From Geoalkalibacter ferrihydriticus DSM 17813 (lineage in GTDB: Bacteria > Desulfobacterota > Desulfuromonadia > Desulfuromonadales > Geoalkalibacteraceae), in assembly GCF_000820505.1 (NCBI RefSeq), contig NZ_JWJD01000002.1:544893-602285 (forward strand): 57,393 nt of DNA, read 5' to 3'. Of this stretch, positions 38,181 through 49,363 are shown in pieces. Positions within the stretch are counted from its first letter, which is position 1. Each line of letters begins with the position of its first letter. Position numbers and translations under genes: made by a program. Below the pieces are notes generated by a model that was not told the DNA's origin, ran no database searches, and was given only the letters and a program-made list of their open reading frames with translations.

Positions 38181-38960
38181 TCAGTCGATCAGGCTCTTAA
38201 GTTTGGCTTCGATATCCGTCTCACGCATCAGGCTTTCTCCGATGAGAAAGGCGTCAGCGCCGGCGTCTTTAAGTCGCTCTATATCAAGGCGATCATGAAT
38301 GCCGCTTTCCGTCACGCGCAAGCGCTGCGGCGGGATCAACGGCAAAAGTCGCTCGGAAATCCGCAAATCGGTAACAAAGGTCGAAAGGTTGCGATTGTTG
38401 ACGCCGATAAGGGCCGCCGGTGTCTCCAGCGCCCGCCGCAGCTCCTCTTCATCGTGGATCTCAAGCAGGACCTCCAGGCCGAGTTCCGCCGCCAGGTACG
38501 AAAAATCAGCAAGCTGACCGCCGTCAAGAGCGGCGGCGATAAGCAGCACCGCATCAGCTCCGGCCACCCGCGCTTCATGGAGTTGGTAGGCATCCACGAT
38601 AAAATCCTTGCGCAACAGGGGCAGCGCCACGGCATTGCGAATCATCCCAAGATAAGCAAGCTCGCCAAAGAAAAAGTCGCGATCGGTGAGAACCGACAAA
38701 CAGGCGGCGCCGCCGCGTTCATAAGCCCCGGCAATGGCAACGGGGTCGAAATCGGCGCGAATGACGCCCTTGGAGGGAGAGCCCTTTTTGACTTCGGCAA
38801 TCACAGCCGTGCCGCGGGCCGCACATTCCTTAAGCCGCACTCGAAAAGGGCGGCAGGGTGCCAGATCGGCGACGCGGGCACCAAGCTCAGCCAGGGGAAC
38901 CTGTGACCGGGCGGCATCGACCTCTTCGTGCTTGCGCGCGAGTATGCGAGGAAGTATCAC
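38181..38960 (-). CDS. trpC: Indole-3-glycerol phosphate synthase
   Basis: A 259-residue TIM barrel closing the indole ring. Recognised by [16 protein letters not shown] near 52, [12 protein letters not shown] near 112, [12 protein letters not shown] near 182 and VTESGIH near 212. GTG start overlaps the trpD stop by 4 bp. Confidence 0.95.
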   Translation of the reverse strand: MILPRILARKHEEVDAARSQVPLAELGARVADLAPCRPFRVRLKECAARGTAVIAEVKKGSPSKGVIRADFDPVAIAGAYERGGAACLSVLTDRDFFFGELAYLGMIRNAVALPLLRKDFIVDAYQLHEARVAGADAVLLIAAALDGGQLADFSYLAAELGLEVLLEIHDEEELRRALETPAALIGVNNRNLSTFVTDLRISERLLPLIPPQRLRVTESGIHDRLDIERLKDAGADAFLIGESLMRETDIEAKLKSLID

Positions 38961-40030
38961 GGCAGGGTCCCTTCCTCGCGCACGGCGCTGGTCAACCGCA
39001 CCAAACCATTGAGACGCTCAAGCGCGGCACCGCTATCGATAGCTTGGCGCGCTAAGTCGAGAGCCTGGCGCATCTCGGAGGCGCAGCCTGCTGCCACTAA
39101 CGCAAAGGCCGCGTTGAGCAGAACGATGTCGCGCCGCGGTCCCGGATCGCCTGCGAGGATGGCGCGTACAATGCGGGCATTGACCGCGGCATCTCCCCCC
39201 TGCAATTCGCTTAGGGCGCAGCGCTGCAAAGCAAAATCTTCAGGTGTGACGCGATACTCGCGAATAAGGTCACCATCGATCTCGGCAACAAAAGTGGCTC
39301 CGGTCAACGTCACCTCATCCATGCCGTCCTCACCATGCACGATAAAGCCGCGCCGGCAGCCGAGGTTGGCCAAAACGTGCGCCAGGGGCGCGACGAGATC
39401 CTGCCGATAAACCCCCAGAACCTGCCGGTTGGCACCGGCGGGGTTGGTCAACGGCCCGAGAATATTAAAAATGGTGCGGATGCCGATTTCGCGACGCGGC
39501 CCGATGGCGCGCTTCATGGTGCCGTGCAACGCCGGGGCGAAAAGGAAACCAACCCCGATTTCACTGATGCACTTTTCCACGACCTGTGCCGGCACATCAA
39601 GATTCACCCCGAGCGCTTCCAACACATCGGCACTGCCGCACGCAGAAGAGATACTGCGATTTCCGTGCTTGGCAACCTTGACTCCACAGGCGGCGACAAC
39701 CAGCGCCACCGTGGTCGAGACATTGAAGGTTTTGGTGCCGCTGCCGCCGGTACCGCAGGTATCAAGGATGCTTTCTCGATCCAGGTTGATATCGTCGCGG
39801 TCGAGATCGACCACCCCAGCAACACGAATCGGCGTGGCATGCGCGCGCATCACGCGCGCGGCGCCGGTGATTTCAGCGATGGTCTCACCCTTCATGCGCA
39901 AGGCGGTGATAAAGGCGGCAATTTGGGCCGGTGTCGCCTCGCCACCCATGATCTCGCCCATGACTTCAACCATCTCGCCTTCGCTCAGGCTCTGGCCTTC
40001 CACCACACGGGCAATTGCATTCTTGATCAT
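38957..40030 (-). CDS. trpD: Anthranilate phosphoribosyltransferase
   Basis: A 357-residue enzyme joining anthranilate to [22 protein letters not shown] near 90 and [21 protein letters not shown] near 118 bind PRPP. The normal single-function form (TrpG is separate). Starts about 10 bp after trpG and overlaps trpC. Confidence 0.95.
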   Translation of the reverse strand: MIKNAIARVVEGQSLSEGEMVEVMGEIMGGEATPAQIAAFITALRMKGETIAEITGAARVMRAHATPIRVAGVVDLDRDDINLDRESILDTCGTGGSGTKTFNVSTTVALVVAACGVKVAKHGNRSISSACGSADVLEALGVNLDVPAQVVEKCISEIGVGFLFAPALHGTMKRAIGPRREIGIRTIFNILGPLTNPAGANRQVLGVYRQDLVAPLAHVLANLGCRRGFIVHGEDGMDEVTLTGATFVAEIDGDLIREYRVTPEDFALQRCALSELQGGDAAVNARIVRAILAGDPGPRRDIVLLNAAFALVAAGCASEMRQALDLARQAIDSGAALERLNGLVRLTSAVREEGTLP

Positions 40031-40040
40031 GCGTTTCCCC

Positions 40041-40607
40041 TCATGTCATTTCCAGAAAATTCTGCAGCTGTTTTTTCCCTTCAACTGTCAGAATAGACTC
40101 AGGATGATACTGGATGCCCCACAGCGGCAACTCCCGGTGTGCGAACCCCATGATTTCTTTCTCGTCGGTCCAGGCTGTAATCCGCAGACATTCCGGAAGA
40201 CTCGCGCGTTCGACGATCAGGCTATGATAGCGCGTGGCTTCAAAGGGGTTGGAAATTCCGACGAACAGGCCCGATCCATCATGAAAGACCGGACTGGTCT
40301 TGCCGTGCATCAGGCGCGCAGCGCGCACCACTCGTCCCCCCAGGGCCTGCCCGATGCATTGATGCCCGAGACAAACCCCCAATAGCGGAATTCGGCCGGT
40401 CAGTTCCTTGACGGCTGCCAGGGAAATCCCCGCCTCGTTGGGCGTACAGGGACCAGGGGAGATTACCAGGCGTCGGGGCTTTTTACGCAGAATGTCGGCC
40501 ACGCTGATACGGTCGTTGCGATAAACCTCAACCTCTTCGCCGAGTTCGCGAAAATACTGGACCAGATTGTAGGTGAACGAATCGTAGTTGTCGATCATCA
40601 GCAACAT
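40041..40607 (-). CDS. trpG: Anthranilate synthase glutamine amidotransferase subunit
   Basis: A 188-residue class I amidotransferase supplying ammonia to Trp[12 protein letters not shown] at the start, nucleophile Cys79 in LGVCLGHQ, and [10 protein letters not shown] at the end with the His-Glu pair. It may also serve p-aminobenzoate synthesis (PabA), as single TrpG proteins often do; no pabB is visible. One base separates it from the trpE stop. Confidence 0.94.
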   Translation of the reverse strand: MLLMIDNYDSFTYNLVQYFRELGEEVEVYRNDRISVADILRKKPRRLVISPGPCTPNEAGISLAAVKELTGRIPLLGVCLGHQCIGQALGGRVVRAARLMHGKTSPVFHDGSGLFVGISNPFEATRYHSLIVERASLPECLRITAWTDEKEIMGFAHRELPLWGIQYHPESILTVEGKKQLQNFLEMT

Positions 40608-40608
40608 G

Positions 40609-42090
40609 TCAGTCCAGTCCTTGCCGCGCGGTTTCGATGCTCTTGATCACTCCCTGAGCTTTGTTGATGGTTTCCTGGTATTCCGCCTCGGGACAAGAGT
40701 CTGCCACGATCCCGGCGCCAGCCTGCAAATGCAGCTGCCCATCCTGCACCACCAGAGTGCGGATCGCAATGGCCATATCCATATTCCCGGAGAAAGAAAA
40801 ATATCCGACCGCGCCACCATAAATTTCACGGCGACAGGATTCTAGTTCCTCAATAATCTCCATCGCCCGGATTTTGGGGGCACCACTCAGGGTGCCGGCG
40901 GGAAAGGCGGCCCGAAACACATCAAAAGCATCGCAGTTAGCTTCCAAACGGCCCCGCACATTAGAGACAATGTGCATGACGTGCGAATACCGCTCAATCT
41001 GCATGAACTCGCTGACCTCGACACTGCCGGTGCGGCAAACCCGTCCGAGATCGTTACGCGCCAGGTCAACGAGCATTATATGCTCGGCACGCTCTTTAGG
41101 ATCGGCCATCAGATCCACGGCCAGGCGCTGGTCCTGCTCGAAATCCGAGCCGCGGGGTCGGGTTCCGGCAATCGGGCGCACCTCGGCCGACTCCCCCTCC
41201 TTGCGCACCAGAACTTCCGGTGAAGCACCGACCACGAGCGTTTCACCGAAACGCAGGTAAAACATGTAGGGAGAAGGATTAATGGTACGCAGGGCACGAT
41301 AGATATCAAAGGGATCCACATCCAGGGCACCCGAAAACCGCTGCGACAAAACCACCTGAATGATATCGCCGGCGCGCACATATTCCTTGCACCGTTCGAC
41401 GGCCTTGATAAATTGAGCCTGCGTGAAGTTGGAAGAAAACTCCAGAGGCGGGCGCAACGCGCCATCTGGATAAGAGGGCGCAAAAGGCGTGCGCAGGCGC
41501 TCGATTAACGCCTCGATACGCGCACAACCGGCCCGATAAAGTGCTTCGATATCATCTCCTGGATGAACACTGACATTGGCCACCACCTTGATCTTATGGC
41601 TCATGTTGTCAAAGATCAGCAGTTCGTCCGTAAGCAAAAAACAGCAGTCGTAGGTGCCGATTTCACGGGAGCGAAGAGCCGGAAGATCCTCGATAAACCG
41701 CACCATGTCGTAACCGAGAAACCCAACTGCCCCGCCGCAAAAAGGCGGCAAACCAGCCAGCTCCACCGGGCTATAGGGCGCCAGCCACTCGCGCATGCGC
41801 CCTAAAGGATCGGCGCAGGGTGCCTCTTCAACCACCCGCCCGTTTTCAAGAATTTCGTAATGATTATCGCGGGAGCGAAAAATTCGCCCGCCGCCACTGC
41901 CGAGGAACGAATAGCGGGCCCACTTTTCGCCACCCTCGACACTTTCGAGCAAAAATGCATGGTCTCCATCATCAATCTTGCGAAAAGCCGACACGGGAGT
42001 TTCCATGTCGGCAAAAATCTCGCGATAAATGGGAACCAAGTTGCCCTGAAGGGTTAAAGCGCGGAATTCTTCGAGACTGGGGTGGTACAT
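40609..42090 (-). CDS. trpE: Anthranilate synthase component I
   Basis: A 493-residue enzyme converting chorismate to anthranilate, with TrpG. C-terminal chorismate-binding core: [60 protein letters not shown] and YGGAVGYF. N-terminal [18 protein letters not shown] is the tryptophan-feedback region. ATG at 42090 with AGGAG upstream; first gene of the trp operon. Confidence 0.95.
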   Translation of the reverse strand: MYHPSLEEFRALTLQGNLVPIYREIFADMETPVSAFRKIDDGDHAFLLESVEGGEKWARYSFLGSGGGRIFRSRDNHYEILENGRVVEEAPCADPLGRMREWLAPYSPVELAGLPPFCGGAVGFLGYDMVRFIEDLPALRSREIGTYDCCFLLTDELLIFDNMSHKIKVVANVSVHPGDDIEALYRAGCARIEALIERLRTPFAPSYPDGALRPPLEFSSNFTQAQFIKAVERCKEYVRAGDIIQVVLSQRFSGALDVDPFDIYRALRTINPSPYMFYLRFGETLVVGASPEVLVRKEGESAEVRPIAGTRPRGSDFEQDQRLAVDLMADPKERAEHIMLVDLARNDLGRVCRTGSVEVSEFMQIERYSHVMHIVSNVRGRLEANCDAFDVFRAAFPAGTLSGAPKIRAMEIIEELESCRREIYGGAVGYFSFSGNMDMAIAIRTLVVQDGQLHLQAGAGIVADSCPEAEYQETINKAQGVIKSIETARQGLD

Positions 42091-42115
42091 GAGAGCTCCT
42101 GGAAAAAATCGGACA

Positions 42116-42145
42116 AGGCTATCACGCGCAACCAAGCTTCGTCAA
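42116..42145 (-). promoter_or_regulatory. Candidate trp operon promoter
   Basis: TTGACG (42140-42145), 18-nt spacer, TAGCCT (42116-42121), between the ribosomal terminator and trpE. The leader of about 20-25 nt before the start codon is too short for a leader-peptide attenuator, so another control is expected. Confidence 0.5.
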
Positions 42146-42180
42146 GCGTCCCCGCCCCTAGTCAGAACTGCGCTCAACGC

Positions 42181-42211
42181 AAAAAGGCAAGGGAACCTCC
42201 CTTGCCTTTTT
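42181..42211 (-). terminator. Terminator of the ribosomal supercluster
   Basis: AAAAAGGCAAGGGA and TCCCTTGCCTTTTT with a three-base loop, 22 nt after the rplQ stop. A perfect 14-bp stem with T-run on both strands. Confidence 0.92.
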
Positions 42212-42232
42212 GGATCATATAATTGTCTGAAA

Positions 42233-42730
42233 CTAATTGTCTTTTTTTTCTTCAGGCTGACCCTCGGCATCGGGCACCAAGGTCTCAGCAGGGCTCTCAG
42301 TTGAAGCCTCCGCGGCAGGCGCAGCGGCAACGGCTTTCACCGGCGATGATGCTTTGCGTGGCCGGGGAGTGAATTCTTCTTCCACCAACTCGATGATGGC
42401 CAGTGCTGCGTTATCTCCAGCGCGCGCCCCCAACTTGATGATGCGGGTGTAACCACCGGGTCGCTCTTGAAAACGAGGGCCGATGCGATCAAAAAGCTTT
42501 GCTACGACTTTTTTATCGTGGATGACCTGCAAAGCCTGACGCCGGGAATGGAGATCACCCCGCTTGCCGAGAGTAATCATCTTTTCAGCCAGCTTACGCA
42601 GTTCTTTGGCGCGAGCGTCCGTCGTGGTGATCCGGTCGTGGTCGAGCAAAGAGGTCACCATGTTGCGCAGCATCGCTCGGCGATGGCTGGAATTTCTGCC
42701 CAGCGTTCTTCCTGCTTTATTGTGACGCAT
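42233..42730 (-). CDS. rplQ: 50S ribosomal protein L17
   Basis: A 165-residue protein. Residues 1-118 are ordinary L17 ([24 protein letters not shown], then [17 protein letters not shown]). The last 45 or so are an extra Ala/Glu/Pro-rich acidic tail ending in EEKKDN, absent from short L17s. Last gene of the alpha operon, followed by a terminator. Confidence 0.97.
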   Translation of the reverse strand: MRHNKAGRTLGRNSSHRRAMLRNMVTSLLDHDRITTTDARAKELRKLAEKMITLGKRGDLHSRRQALQVIHDKKVVAKLFDRIGPRFQERPGGYTRIIKLGARAGDNAALAIIELVEEEFTPRPRKASSPVKAVAAAPAAEASTESPAETLVPDAEGQPEEKKDN

Positions 42731-42765
42731 TTCCCAAAATCCTCACTTTCTTAGTTGCGGTTCAA

Positions 42766-43782
42766 TCAATCTTCCTCTTCGCCCTTCTGAATCATGCGCA
42801 GATACTCGGGGTCAGGAAAATTTTCCAACTTGATACCCAGAGACAGCCCCATCTCAGCGAGGATATCCTTAATTTCGTTGAGCGACTTACGACCGAAATT
42901 CTGGGTTTTGAGCATTTCGGCCTCGCTTCTCTGAACAAGGTCACCAATCAGTTCGATGTTGGCGTTTTTCAGACAGTTGGCCGCACGCACAGAAAGTTCA
43001 AGCTCATCGACGCTACGATAGAGATTTTCGTTGATCTTTTTACTTTCCTCTTCAACCTGCTCTTCAAGGGGTTCGTGCCCCTCCTCGAAGTTGATAAAGA
43101 GCTGAAGCTGCTCCTTGAGAATCTTGGCCGCGAAAGCCACCGCATCATCAGGACGCACGCTCCCATCAGTATGCACCTCAAGGACAAGCTTATCGTAGTC
43201 GGTAATCTGGCCGACACGAGCGTTGCTGACTGTAAAATTGACCTTTTTGATCGGCGTAAAAATCGAGTCGATGGGAATGGTACCCACCGGCGCTCTCTCA
43301 TCACGGTTACGCTCGGCGGGCACATAGCCTTTGCCCATCCTGACCACCATATCGATTTCAAGATCAGCGTCGTCACCACAGGTAGCGATGTGATGCTCGG
43401 GGTCCATGATTTCGACATTGGAGTCAGTAATGATATCTCCGGCGGTAACGACACCCGCACCTTTTTTGACGATCCGCACATTGCGCGGCTCGTTGCCGTG
43501 CAGACGAAGACGCACACCTTTGAGGTTGAGAATGATCTCGGCAACATCCTCCGTCACACCGGGCGCGGACGAAAACTCATGGAGCACGCCTTTGATGCGC
43601 ACGGAAGAGATCGCCGCCCCCTGCAATGAAGACAGCAGCACACGGCGCAGTGCGTTTCCAAGGGTCGTACCAAACCCGCGCTCAAACGGCTCAGCGGTAA
43701 ACTTGCCGTAAGAATCGCTGAGGCTGTCCGACTCGACCTGCAGCCGCTTAGGCCGGATCAGGTCTCTCCAGTTTTTATACAT
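42766..43782 (-). CDS. rpoA: RNA polymerase alpha subunit
   Basis: A 338-residue subunit: N-terminal assembly domain ([20 protein letters not shown], near 36) and C-terminal domain (about 255-325, [24 protein letters not shown] and [16 protein letters not shown]) that contacts UP elements and activators. ATG at 43782 has GGGAGGATTGGA ahead. Confidence 0.98.
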   Translation of the reverse strand: MYKNWRDLIRPKRLQVESDSLSDSYGKFTAEPFERGFGTTLGNALRRVLLSSLQGAAISSVRIKGVLHEFSSAPGVTEDVAEIILNLKGVRLRLHGNEPRNVRIVKKGAGVVTAGDIITDSNVEIMDPEHHIATCGDDADLEIDMVVRMGKGYVPAERNRDERAPVGTIPIDSIFTPIKKVNFTVSNARVGQITDYDKLVLEVHTDGSVRPDDAVAFAAKILKEQLQLFINFEEGHEPLEEQVEEESKKINENLYRSVDELELSVRAANCLKNANIELIGDLVQRSEAEMLKTQNFGRKSLNEIKDILAEMGLSLGIKLENFPDPEYLRMIQKGEEED

Positions 43783-43827
43783 TCCAATCCTCCCTTGCAC
43801 GGTTATGACCGGAAAAGAAAACGGCCA

Positions 43828-44457
43828 TTACTTGGAATAGAGCTCGACAACCAACTTCTCCTGGAATTCAGGAGTCGTAAGCTCTTCACGAACCGGCAGC
43901 GCTTTCAGACTGCCCTTGCAGGCAGCGCGATCCAGTTCGAGCCAAGAAGGGACGCCCCGGCGCATGACACCGTCAAGAGCTTCATTGATGCGCACGACCT
44001 GCTTGCTTTTCTCCCGCAGCTCGACGACATCGCCGGTACGCACCTGGTAGGATGGAATGTTCACCTTATGGCCATTGACCAAGAAGTGATTGTGCCGCAC
44101 CAGTTGGCGGGCCTCATTACGCGAAGTGGCAAACCCGAGACGGTAGACAACACTGTCAAGGCGGCGCTCGAGCAGGACCAGCAGGTTCTCACCGGTGACC
44201 CCACGCATGCGATCGGCCTTGTCAAAGGTTGAGCGGAATTGCCCTTCAAGAAGACCATAAGTCCTCTTCAACTTTTGTTTTTCACGCAACTGAACACCGT
44301 AGTTGGACACTTTTATCCGCCCCTGCCCATGTTGACCAGGAGCATAGTTACGGCGCTCAACAGCGCATTTGTCAGTATGGCATCTGTCCCCTTTAAGGAA
44401 CAGCTTCGTCGCTTCTCTACGGCAAAAGCGGCAGACAGAACCGGTATATCTGGCCAA
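43828..44457 (-). CDS. rpsD: 30S ribosomal protein S4
   Basis: A 209-residue rRNA-binding assembly protein. The N-terminus has the zinc-binding cysteine set (CRFC then CHTDKC), the C+ form; the S4 RNA-binding domain ([28 protein letters not shown]) follows. Start is TTG with a strong AAGGAGGA 6 nt ahead. In E. coli S4 represses this operon. Confidence 0.97.
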   Translation of the reverse strand: MARYTGSVCRFCRREATKLFLKGDRCHTDKCAVERRNYAPGQHGQGRIKVSNYGVQLREKQKLKRTYGLLEGQFRSTFDKADRMRGVTGENLLVLLERRLDSVVYRLGFATSRNEARQLVRHNHFLVNGHKVNIPSYQVRTGDVVELREKSKQVVRINEALDGVMRRGVPSWLELDRAACKGSLKALPVREELTTPEFQEKLVVELYSK

Positions 44458-44477
44458 GGTTCTTCCTCCTTCTGGGA

Positions 44478-44873
44478 TTAAACTCTTCTACGTTTGGGAG
44501 GACGGCACCCATTGTGAGGAATGGGCGTAACATCCTTGATCATTGCAACACTGAACCCAGCGGCTTGCAATGCCCTTACAGCGGACTCACGGCCGGAACC
44601 GGGGCCCTTGACGTAAACCTCGACAGAACGCATACCATGCTCCTGTGCCTTCTTGGCGGCAGTTTCAGCCGCCATCTGCGCGGCAAAAGGAGTGCTTTTA
44701 CGCGATCCTTTGAAACCCATACCGCCGGCAGTCGCCCAAGAGACCACGTTACCCGCCATGTCGGTGATGGTCACAATGGTATTATTAAAGGTGGCTTGAA
44801 TATGCGCGACACCCTTGGCGATATTCTTCTTTTCCTGCTTTTTCTTAACCGTTTTTTTACCCGGCTTAGCCAT
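44478..44873 (-). CDS. rpsK: 30S ribosomal protein S11
   Basis: A 131-residue platform protein. Basic Lys-rich start, then [29 protein letters not shown] and the C-terminal [17 protein letters not shown]. The family's conserved Asn-Gly (HNGCR), site of isoaspartate in E. coli, is present. Confidence 0.97.
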   Translation of the reverse strand: MAKPGKKTVKKKQEKKNIAKGVAHIQATFNNTIVTITDMAGNVVSWATAGGMGFKGSRKSTPFAAQMAAETAAKKAQEHGMRSVEVYVKGPGSGRESAVRALQAAGFSVAMIKDVTPIPHNGCRPPKRRRV

Positions 44874-44884
44874 GGTTCCTCCAA

Positions 44885-45253
44885 TTATTTCTTCTTACCC
44901 GCGACCGTCTTCCGGGGTCCCTTGCGAGTCCGGGCGTTGGTCTTGGTCTTCTGTCCACGCACGGGCAATCCCCGGCGATGGCGCAAACCGCGATAACAGC
45001 CAAGGTCCATAAGGCGCTTGATATTCATGGTCACCTCACGGCGCAGATCACCCTCGACCCGACATTCGCGGTCGATGATTTCGCGGATCTTGGCAACCTC
45101 GGTTTCAGCAAGGTCATCGGAGCGGGTATCAGGACTGACTCCGGCCTTGGAAAGAATTTCGTTGGCAAGTGTTCTGCCAATCCCAAAAATGTAGGTCAGA
45201 GCGACCTCCATCCGCTTGTTGCGGGGCAAATCTATACCAGCAATACGTGCCAA
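44885..45253 (-). CDS. rpsM: 30S ribosomal protein S13
   Basis: A 122-residue head protein contacting the P-site tRNA and L5. [23 protein letters not shown] and the basic tail [25 protein letters not shown] start with AGGAGGG ahead. It is separated from rpmJ by about 20 bp. Confidence 0.97.
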   Translation of the reverse strand: MARIAGIDLPRNKRMEVALTYIFGIGRTLANEILSKAGVSPDTRSDDLAETEVAKIREIIDRECRVEGDLRREVTMNIKRLMDLGCYRGLRHRRGLPVRGQKTKTNARTRKGPRKTVAGKKK

Positions 45254-45274
45254 TGCTCGACCCTCCTGATCCTG

Positions 45275-45388
45275 TTAACCTTGTCTCTGTTTGTGCTTGG
45301 GATTTTCGCAGATGACGCGGATGATGCCTTGGCGCCGAATCACCTTGCATTTGTCGCACATGCGCTTCACCGAAGCTCGAACTTTCAT
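45275..45388 (-). CDS. rpmJ: 50S ribosomal protein L36
   Basis: A 37-residue protein of the zinc-binding form: CDKC at 11-14, Cys27 and His32 complete the set. A zinc-free paralogue, if any, is not here. It lies between map and rpsM with no infA between map and rpmJ. Confidence 0.95.
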   Translation of the reverse strand: MKVRASVKRMCDKCKVIRRQGIIRVICENPKHKQRQG

Positions 45389-45461
45389 TTCCTCTATCCT
45401 TATTCTGTCTAGGGTTTCGTACCGTTTTCCATAAACTCGCCGCCCCCGGGAAAATCCCCGG

Positions 45462-46208
45462 CTAGAGACGAGTGAGAACCTCTGCACCGTGCTCGGTAAC
45501 CGCCACGGTATGTTCAAAATGCGCCGACGGAAATCCATCAACCGTCACAGCGGTCCAACCGTCAGACAAAATCCTTACCGCAGGGCCGCCGGCGTTTATC
45601 ATCGGCTCTATGGCAAAGGTCATTCCGACCTTTAACCGAGGCCCCTGCCCTGGAGGTCCGAAGTTCGGTAACTGTGGCGACTCATGCAATTGGCGCCCAA
45701 TACCGTGACCAACGAATTCACGCACAATGCTGAAACCCTGACCCTCGGCATAAGACTGAACGACATGCGAAATGTCAGACAGCCGCCCCCCCGCATTCGC
45801 TTTGTCTATCGCCAGACTAAGCGCTTTCTCAGTGGTCGCCAAAAGTCGCTCCTTGGCTGCGCCGACCGGTCCTACGGGGAGCGTGACGGCAGCATCCCCA
45901 AAAAACCCATCGAGAACGACGCCAAAATCAATACTGAGAATGTCTCCCTCGATCAACGGCTCAGAGGTTGGAAAACCATGCACAACCTTTTCGTTGGGAG
46001 AAGCGCAAATAGTAAAAGGAAAACCGCCATACCCCTTGAATGCGGGGCGGGCCTTCCTTTTCGTGCATTCATTTTCGGCAATCGCATCAAGCTCCAGCGT
46101 GGTCATACCAGGCCGAACCTTTTCTCGCAGCAGGGCGAGAATTTCGGCGACGACATTACCGGCCCGCCTCATGCGCTCTATTTCGTGCCGCGACTTGAGG
46201 GCGATCAC
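45462..46208 (-). CDS. map: Methionine aminopeptidase type I
   Basis: A 248-residue enzyme removing the initiator Met. Metal ligands sit in [19 protein letters not shown] (two Asp), [13 protein letters not shown] (His), and the late Glu residues in FAIEPM and [13 protein letters not shown] at 46208 reading [17 protein letters not shown] is chosen because upstream frame is not conserved in type. Ribosome site is weak. Follows adk by 4 bp. Confidence 0.94.
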   Translation of the reverse strand: MIALKSRHEIERMRRAGNVVAEILALLREKVRPGMTTLELDAIAENECTKRKARPAFKGYGGFPFTICASPNEKVVHGFPTSEPLIEGDILSIDFGVVLDGFFGDAAVTLPVGPVGAAKERLLATTEKALSLAIDKANAGGRLSDISHVVQSYAEGQGFSIVREFVGHGIGRQLHESPQLPNFGPPGQGPRLKVGMTFAIEPMINAGGPAVRILSDGWTAVTVDGFPSAHFEHTVAVTEHGAEVLTRL

Positions 46209-46212
46209 GCCA

Positions 46213-46857
46213 CTATTTCCGCACCAAACCGAGAATCTGCCCCTGCACCTCGTCGATGCCGGCCATGCCGTCAACCTCCTGAAGCAAACCCTTGTCACGA
46301 TAATAACCGATCAGAGGGGCCGTCTGCTCACGGTACACCTTGAGTCGCCGGCGGATAGTCTCTTCCCGATCATCGTCGCGCTGCACCAGAGAGCCACCGC
46401 AAACGTCACAAATTCCAGCTGTGCCAGGCGGATCAAAGCGGACATGAAAGCCCTTACCGCAAGCAGAACAGGTGCGCCGCCCGGTCAAGCGCTCAACGAG
46501 CATCTCCTCATCCACCGTGAGCGAGACGACCGCGTCAAGATCCTTGCCCAACTCCGAAAGAACCTCACCGAGAGCGTCAGCCTGAGGCACGGTCCGCGGA
46601 AATCCATCCAGAATAAACCCGGGATCACAGTCAGATTCCTGAAGACGATCACCAACAATTCCAATGACCACCTCGTCGGGAACCAGCCCACCCTGATCCA
46701 TGAACGCCTTGGCCTTAAGGCCCATATCCGTGCCCGCAGCCACCGCGGCCCTGAGAATATCACCGGTAGAAATTTGAGGAATCCCAAACCGCTCAGTCAG
46801 CATCTTGGCCTGAGTACCCTTGCCGGCTCCCGGCGGCCCAAGCAAAATCAGCTTCAT
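46213..46857 (-). CDS. adk: Adenylate kinase
   Basis: A 214-residue long-form kinase balancing ATP, ADP and [14 protein letters not shown] at 7-17; [11 protein letters not shown] near 86; LID domain with four cysteines (CSACGKGFH and CDVCGG), so a zinc-binding LID as in many Gram-positive and delta forms; [17 protein letters not shown] near 167. Confidence 0.97.
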   Translation of the reverse strand: MKLILLGPPGAGKGTQAKMLTERFGIPQISTGDILRAAVAAGTDMGLKAKAFMDQGGLVPDEVVIGIVGDRLQESDCDPGFILDGFPRTVPQADALGEVLSELGKDLDAVVSLTVDEEMLVERLTGRRTCSACGKGFHVRFDPPGTAGICDVCGGSLVQRDDDREETIRRRLKVYREQTAPLIGYYRDKGLLQEVDGMAGIDEVQGQILGLVRK

Positions 46858-46876
46858 AACAAAAACCCCTTACAGC

Positions 46877-48187
46877 CTAACCCTGGCGCCCCTTGAGCGT
46901 GACGCCCTTCATAAATCCCTCATAGGAGCGACTGACCAGGTGGGCTTCGATTTGAGAGGCGGTGTCCAGACCTACGGCGACAACGATCAACAGGGACGTT
47001 CCGCCAAAGAAGAAGGGAACGTTGAACTGACCGATCAGAATGGTCGGCAAAACGCAAACCGCTGAGACGTAAATAGCGCCAGCAAATGTAAGTCGCGACA
47101 AGACGGTGTCAAGAAAATCAGATGTCTCCTTGCCAGGTCGAATCCCCGGGACATACCCACCCTGCTTCTTCACGTTTTCGGCGACATCGACCGGGTTAAA
47201 CGTGACAGCCGTGTAGAAATAGCAAAAGAAGACAATAAATGCAACATAAAAAATATTGTAGATTATATGGTCGGGACTCATCACCGATGCAATCCGCTGC
47301 ACCCAAGGAAGATCAACCAAGCTTGCGACAGTGGCTGGGAACATAATAATGGAACTGGCGAAAATCGGTGGAATAACCCCGGCCATGTTGACCTTGAGCG
47401 GCAAGTGACTGGTCTGACCACCATAGTTGCGCATTCCGACCACACGTCGCGCATAGTGAATAGGGACTCGGCGCTGTCCGCGCTCCATGAAAACAATCGC
47501 CCAGACCACCGCCACCATCAACACCGCGATAAAGATCATCGCCATGGGCGAAAGAGCGCCGGTACGCAGCAGACGCAAGGTATTGACCAGAGCCGAAGGA
47601 ATCATTGCGACAATACCGGCAAAGATGATCAGCGAAATGCCGTTGCCGATTCCACGCTCGGTGATTTGCTCGCCCAGCCACATGATAAAGGCCGTGCCGG
47701 CAGTCAGCGTCAGCACAGTAAGAAGCACAAAGCCGGTACCTGGATAAGAGACCACAAGCTCCCCGGCGGGGCCACGCATAGTTTGCAAACCAATGGCGAT
47801 CCCCGTCCCCTGAATCACTGAGAGAACGATGGTGCCGTACCGGGTGTATTGCGTGATTTTTTTCTGACCCTGCTCACCCTCTTTAGAGAGTTTCTCAATG
47901 GGCTCATAAACCACCTTCAGCAACTGCAAAATAATCGAAGCGCTGATGTAGGGCATGATCCCCAGGGCGAAGACCGTCATTCGTTCCAAAGCCCCACCGG
48001 TGAAGGCACTCACCAAGCCAAGCAAAGTCCCCTCGGTTCCTTCAAAGAACCCAGCCAACACCTGGCTGTCGATCCCAGGGATGGGAATATGGCACCCGAT
48101 CCGATAAACGACAAGAACTCCAAGAGTAAAAAGGATTCTACGCCGTAACTCTGGAATGCTGAAAATGTTCTGCAGGCTCGCGAACAA
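46877..48187 (-). CDS. secY: Protein translocase subunit SecY
   Basis: A 436-residue, ten-helix channel of the Sec translocon. IPIPGID near 34, GIMPYISASIILQLL near 76, and QGGYVPGIRPGKETSDFL near 342 are typical. The start is TTG: GAGGTGAT lies 6 nt ahead and no ATG or GTG fits. It follows rplO with one base between. Confidence 0.97.
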   Translation of the reverse strand: MFASLQNIFSIPELRRRILFTLGVLVVYRIGCHIPIPGIDSQVLAGFFEGTEGTLLGLVSAFTGGALERMTVFALGIMPYISASIILQLLKVVYEPIEKLSKEGEQGQKKITQYTRYGTIVLSVIQGTGIAIGLQTMRGPAGELVVSYPGTGFVLLTVLTLTAGTAFIMWLGEQITERGIGNGISLIIFAGIVAMIPSALVNTLRLLRTGALSPMAMIFIAVLMVAVVWAIVFMERGQRRVPIHYARRVVGMRNYGGQTSHLPLKVNMAGVIPPIFASSIIMFPATVASLVDLPWVQRIASVMSPDHIIYNIFYVAFIVFFCYFYTAVTFNPVDVAENVKKQGGYVPGIRPGKETSDFLDTVLSRLTFAGAIYVSAVCVLPTILIGQFNVPFFFGGTSLLIVVAVGLDTASQIEAHLVSRSYEGFMKGVTLKGRQG

Positions 48188-48188
48188 T

Positions 48189-48629
48189 TTAGATCACCTC
48201 GGCTTTGCCGCCGGCTCCCTCAATTTTGACAAGGGCCGACTTGCTGAATTTATGGGCCTTAATGGTAAGGGATTTGCTCAACTCACCCTCGCCGAGAACC
48301 TTGATGCCGTCACCGACACGCTTGATCAACCCGGCCAGAATGAGAGCCTCGCCATCAACCACGGCGCCGGACTCAAAAACATCGAGTTGGCCGAGGTTTA
48401 CCAAAGAGTAAACTTTCTTTTTCAAGGGGGTGAAGCCGCGTTTGGGGAGGCGTCTCTGAAGCGGCATCTGCCCACCCTCAAAACCTGCCTTTACACCGCC
48501 GCCGGAACGGGCGTTCTGCCCCTTATGTCCCTTGCCGGAGGTTTTCCCCGTACCGGATCCGTGTCCACGTCCAATTCTTTTTCGGTCTTTCGTCGAGCCC
48601 AAAGCGGGGCGCAATTCACTCAGATTCAT
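48189..48629 (-). CDS. rplO: 50S ribosomal protein L15
   Basis: A 146-residue assembly protein. N-terminal Gly/Arg-rich segment ([27 protein letters not shown]) that threads into 23S rRNA, then the globular part ([17 protein letters not shown]). Normal length; its stop nearly abuts the secY start. Confidence 0.97.
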   Translation of the reverse strand: MNLSELRPALGSTKDRKRIGRGHGSGTGKTSGKGHKGQNARSGGGVKAGFEGGQMPLQRRLPKRGFTPLKKKVYSLVNLGQLDVFESGAVVDGEALILAGLIKRVGDGIKVLGEGELSKSLTIKAHKFSKSALVKIEGAGGKAEVI

Positions 48630-48646
48630 ATCCAGATGTCCTTAAG

Positions 48647-48826
48647 CTATTCTTCCACCACAACCATGTGGGAGACTTTACTGACCATACCGCGGATTTC
48701 CGGGGTGTCCTTGCGCACGACGGTCTGGTGAAGACGGGTCAGCCCCAGGCCGTGCAGAACTTGGGTGAAATATTGGTTGCGGCCGATACCGCTACGCTTA
48801 AGCGTAATTTTCAATTCGCCGGACAT
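48647..48826 (-). CDS. rpmD: 50S ribosomal protein L30
   Basis: A 59-residue protein: MSGELKITLKRSGIGRN, then LGLTRLHQTVVRKDTPEIRG with the L30 loop, ending VSHMVVVEE. ATG start with AGAGAGGGA ahead. Lies between rpsE and rplO. Confidence 0.95.
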   Translation of the reverse strand: MSGELKITLKRSGIGRNQYFTQVLHGLGLTRLHQTVVRKDTPEIRGMVSKVSHMVVVEE

Positions 48827-48850
48827 TGCAAAATCCCTCTCTCTGACCTA

Positions 48851-49348
48851 TCAGGCTGTTTCTTCCACAGCAACGCCGCGTCGCGCCAGAATCGTCTCGG
48901 CGCTCTTGAGCTGAGACAGCGCATTGATAGTCGCCTTGACCACGTTGTGCGGGTTGTTGGAGCCAAGACACTTGGAAAGCACGTTCTCAACCCCAGCGGC
49001 CTCAAGAATGGCACGCGCAGCGCCACCGGCAATAACACCGGTACCCGCGGAAGCAGGCTTGAGCAGAACTTTTCCAGCGCCGAACTTACCGAGGACATCG
49101 AAGGGAATCGTCCCCTCTGCCATAGGCACCCGGATCAGATCCTTCTTGGCGCGCTCGACGCCTTTGCGGATAGCCTCGGGAACCTCCTTGGCCTTGCCCA
49201 AGCCAACACCGACATAGCCCTGGCCGTCGCCGACAACCACCAGCGCGGAAAAACTAAAGCGCCGTCCGCCTTTAACCACCTTGGCGTTCCGGTTGATATG
49301 GATAACCTTGTCGGTAAGATTCAATTCGTTCACATCAATGCGTTGCAA
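48851..49348 (-). CDS. rpsE: 30S ribosomal protein S5
   Basis: A 165-residue protein with the double-stranded RNA-binding fold and translation-fidelity loop: [37 protein letters not shown], then [22 protein letters not shown] start with AAGGAGAA about 8 nt ahead; there is no ATG or GTG alternative upstream. Confidence 0.97.
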   Translation of the reverse strand: MQRIDVNELNLTDKVIHINRNAKVVKGGRRFSFSALVVVGDGQGYVGVGLGKAKEVPEAIRKGVERAKKDLIRVPMAEGTIPFDVLGKFGAGKVLLKPASAGTGVIAGGAARAILEAAGVENVLSKCLGSNNPHNVVKATINALSQLKSAETILARRGVAVEETA

Positions 49349-49363
49349 GGGCGTTCTCCTTTT

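Noticed and set aside
42091-42180. Trp leader-peptide attenuator before trpE
   Set aside because: The gap is under 100 bp, has no Trp-rich short frame and no second terminator close to trpE; the hairpin at 42181-42211 belongs to rplQ.
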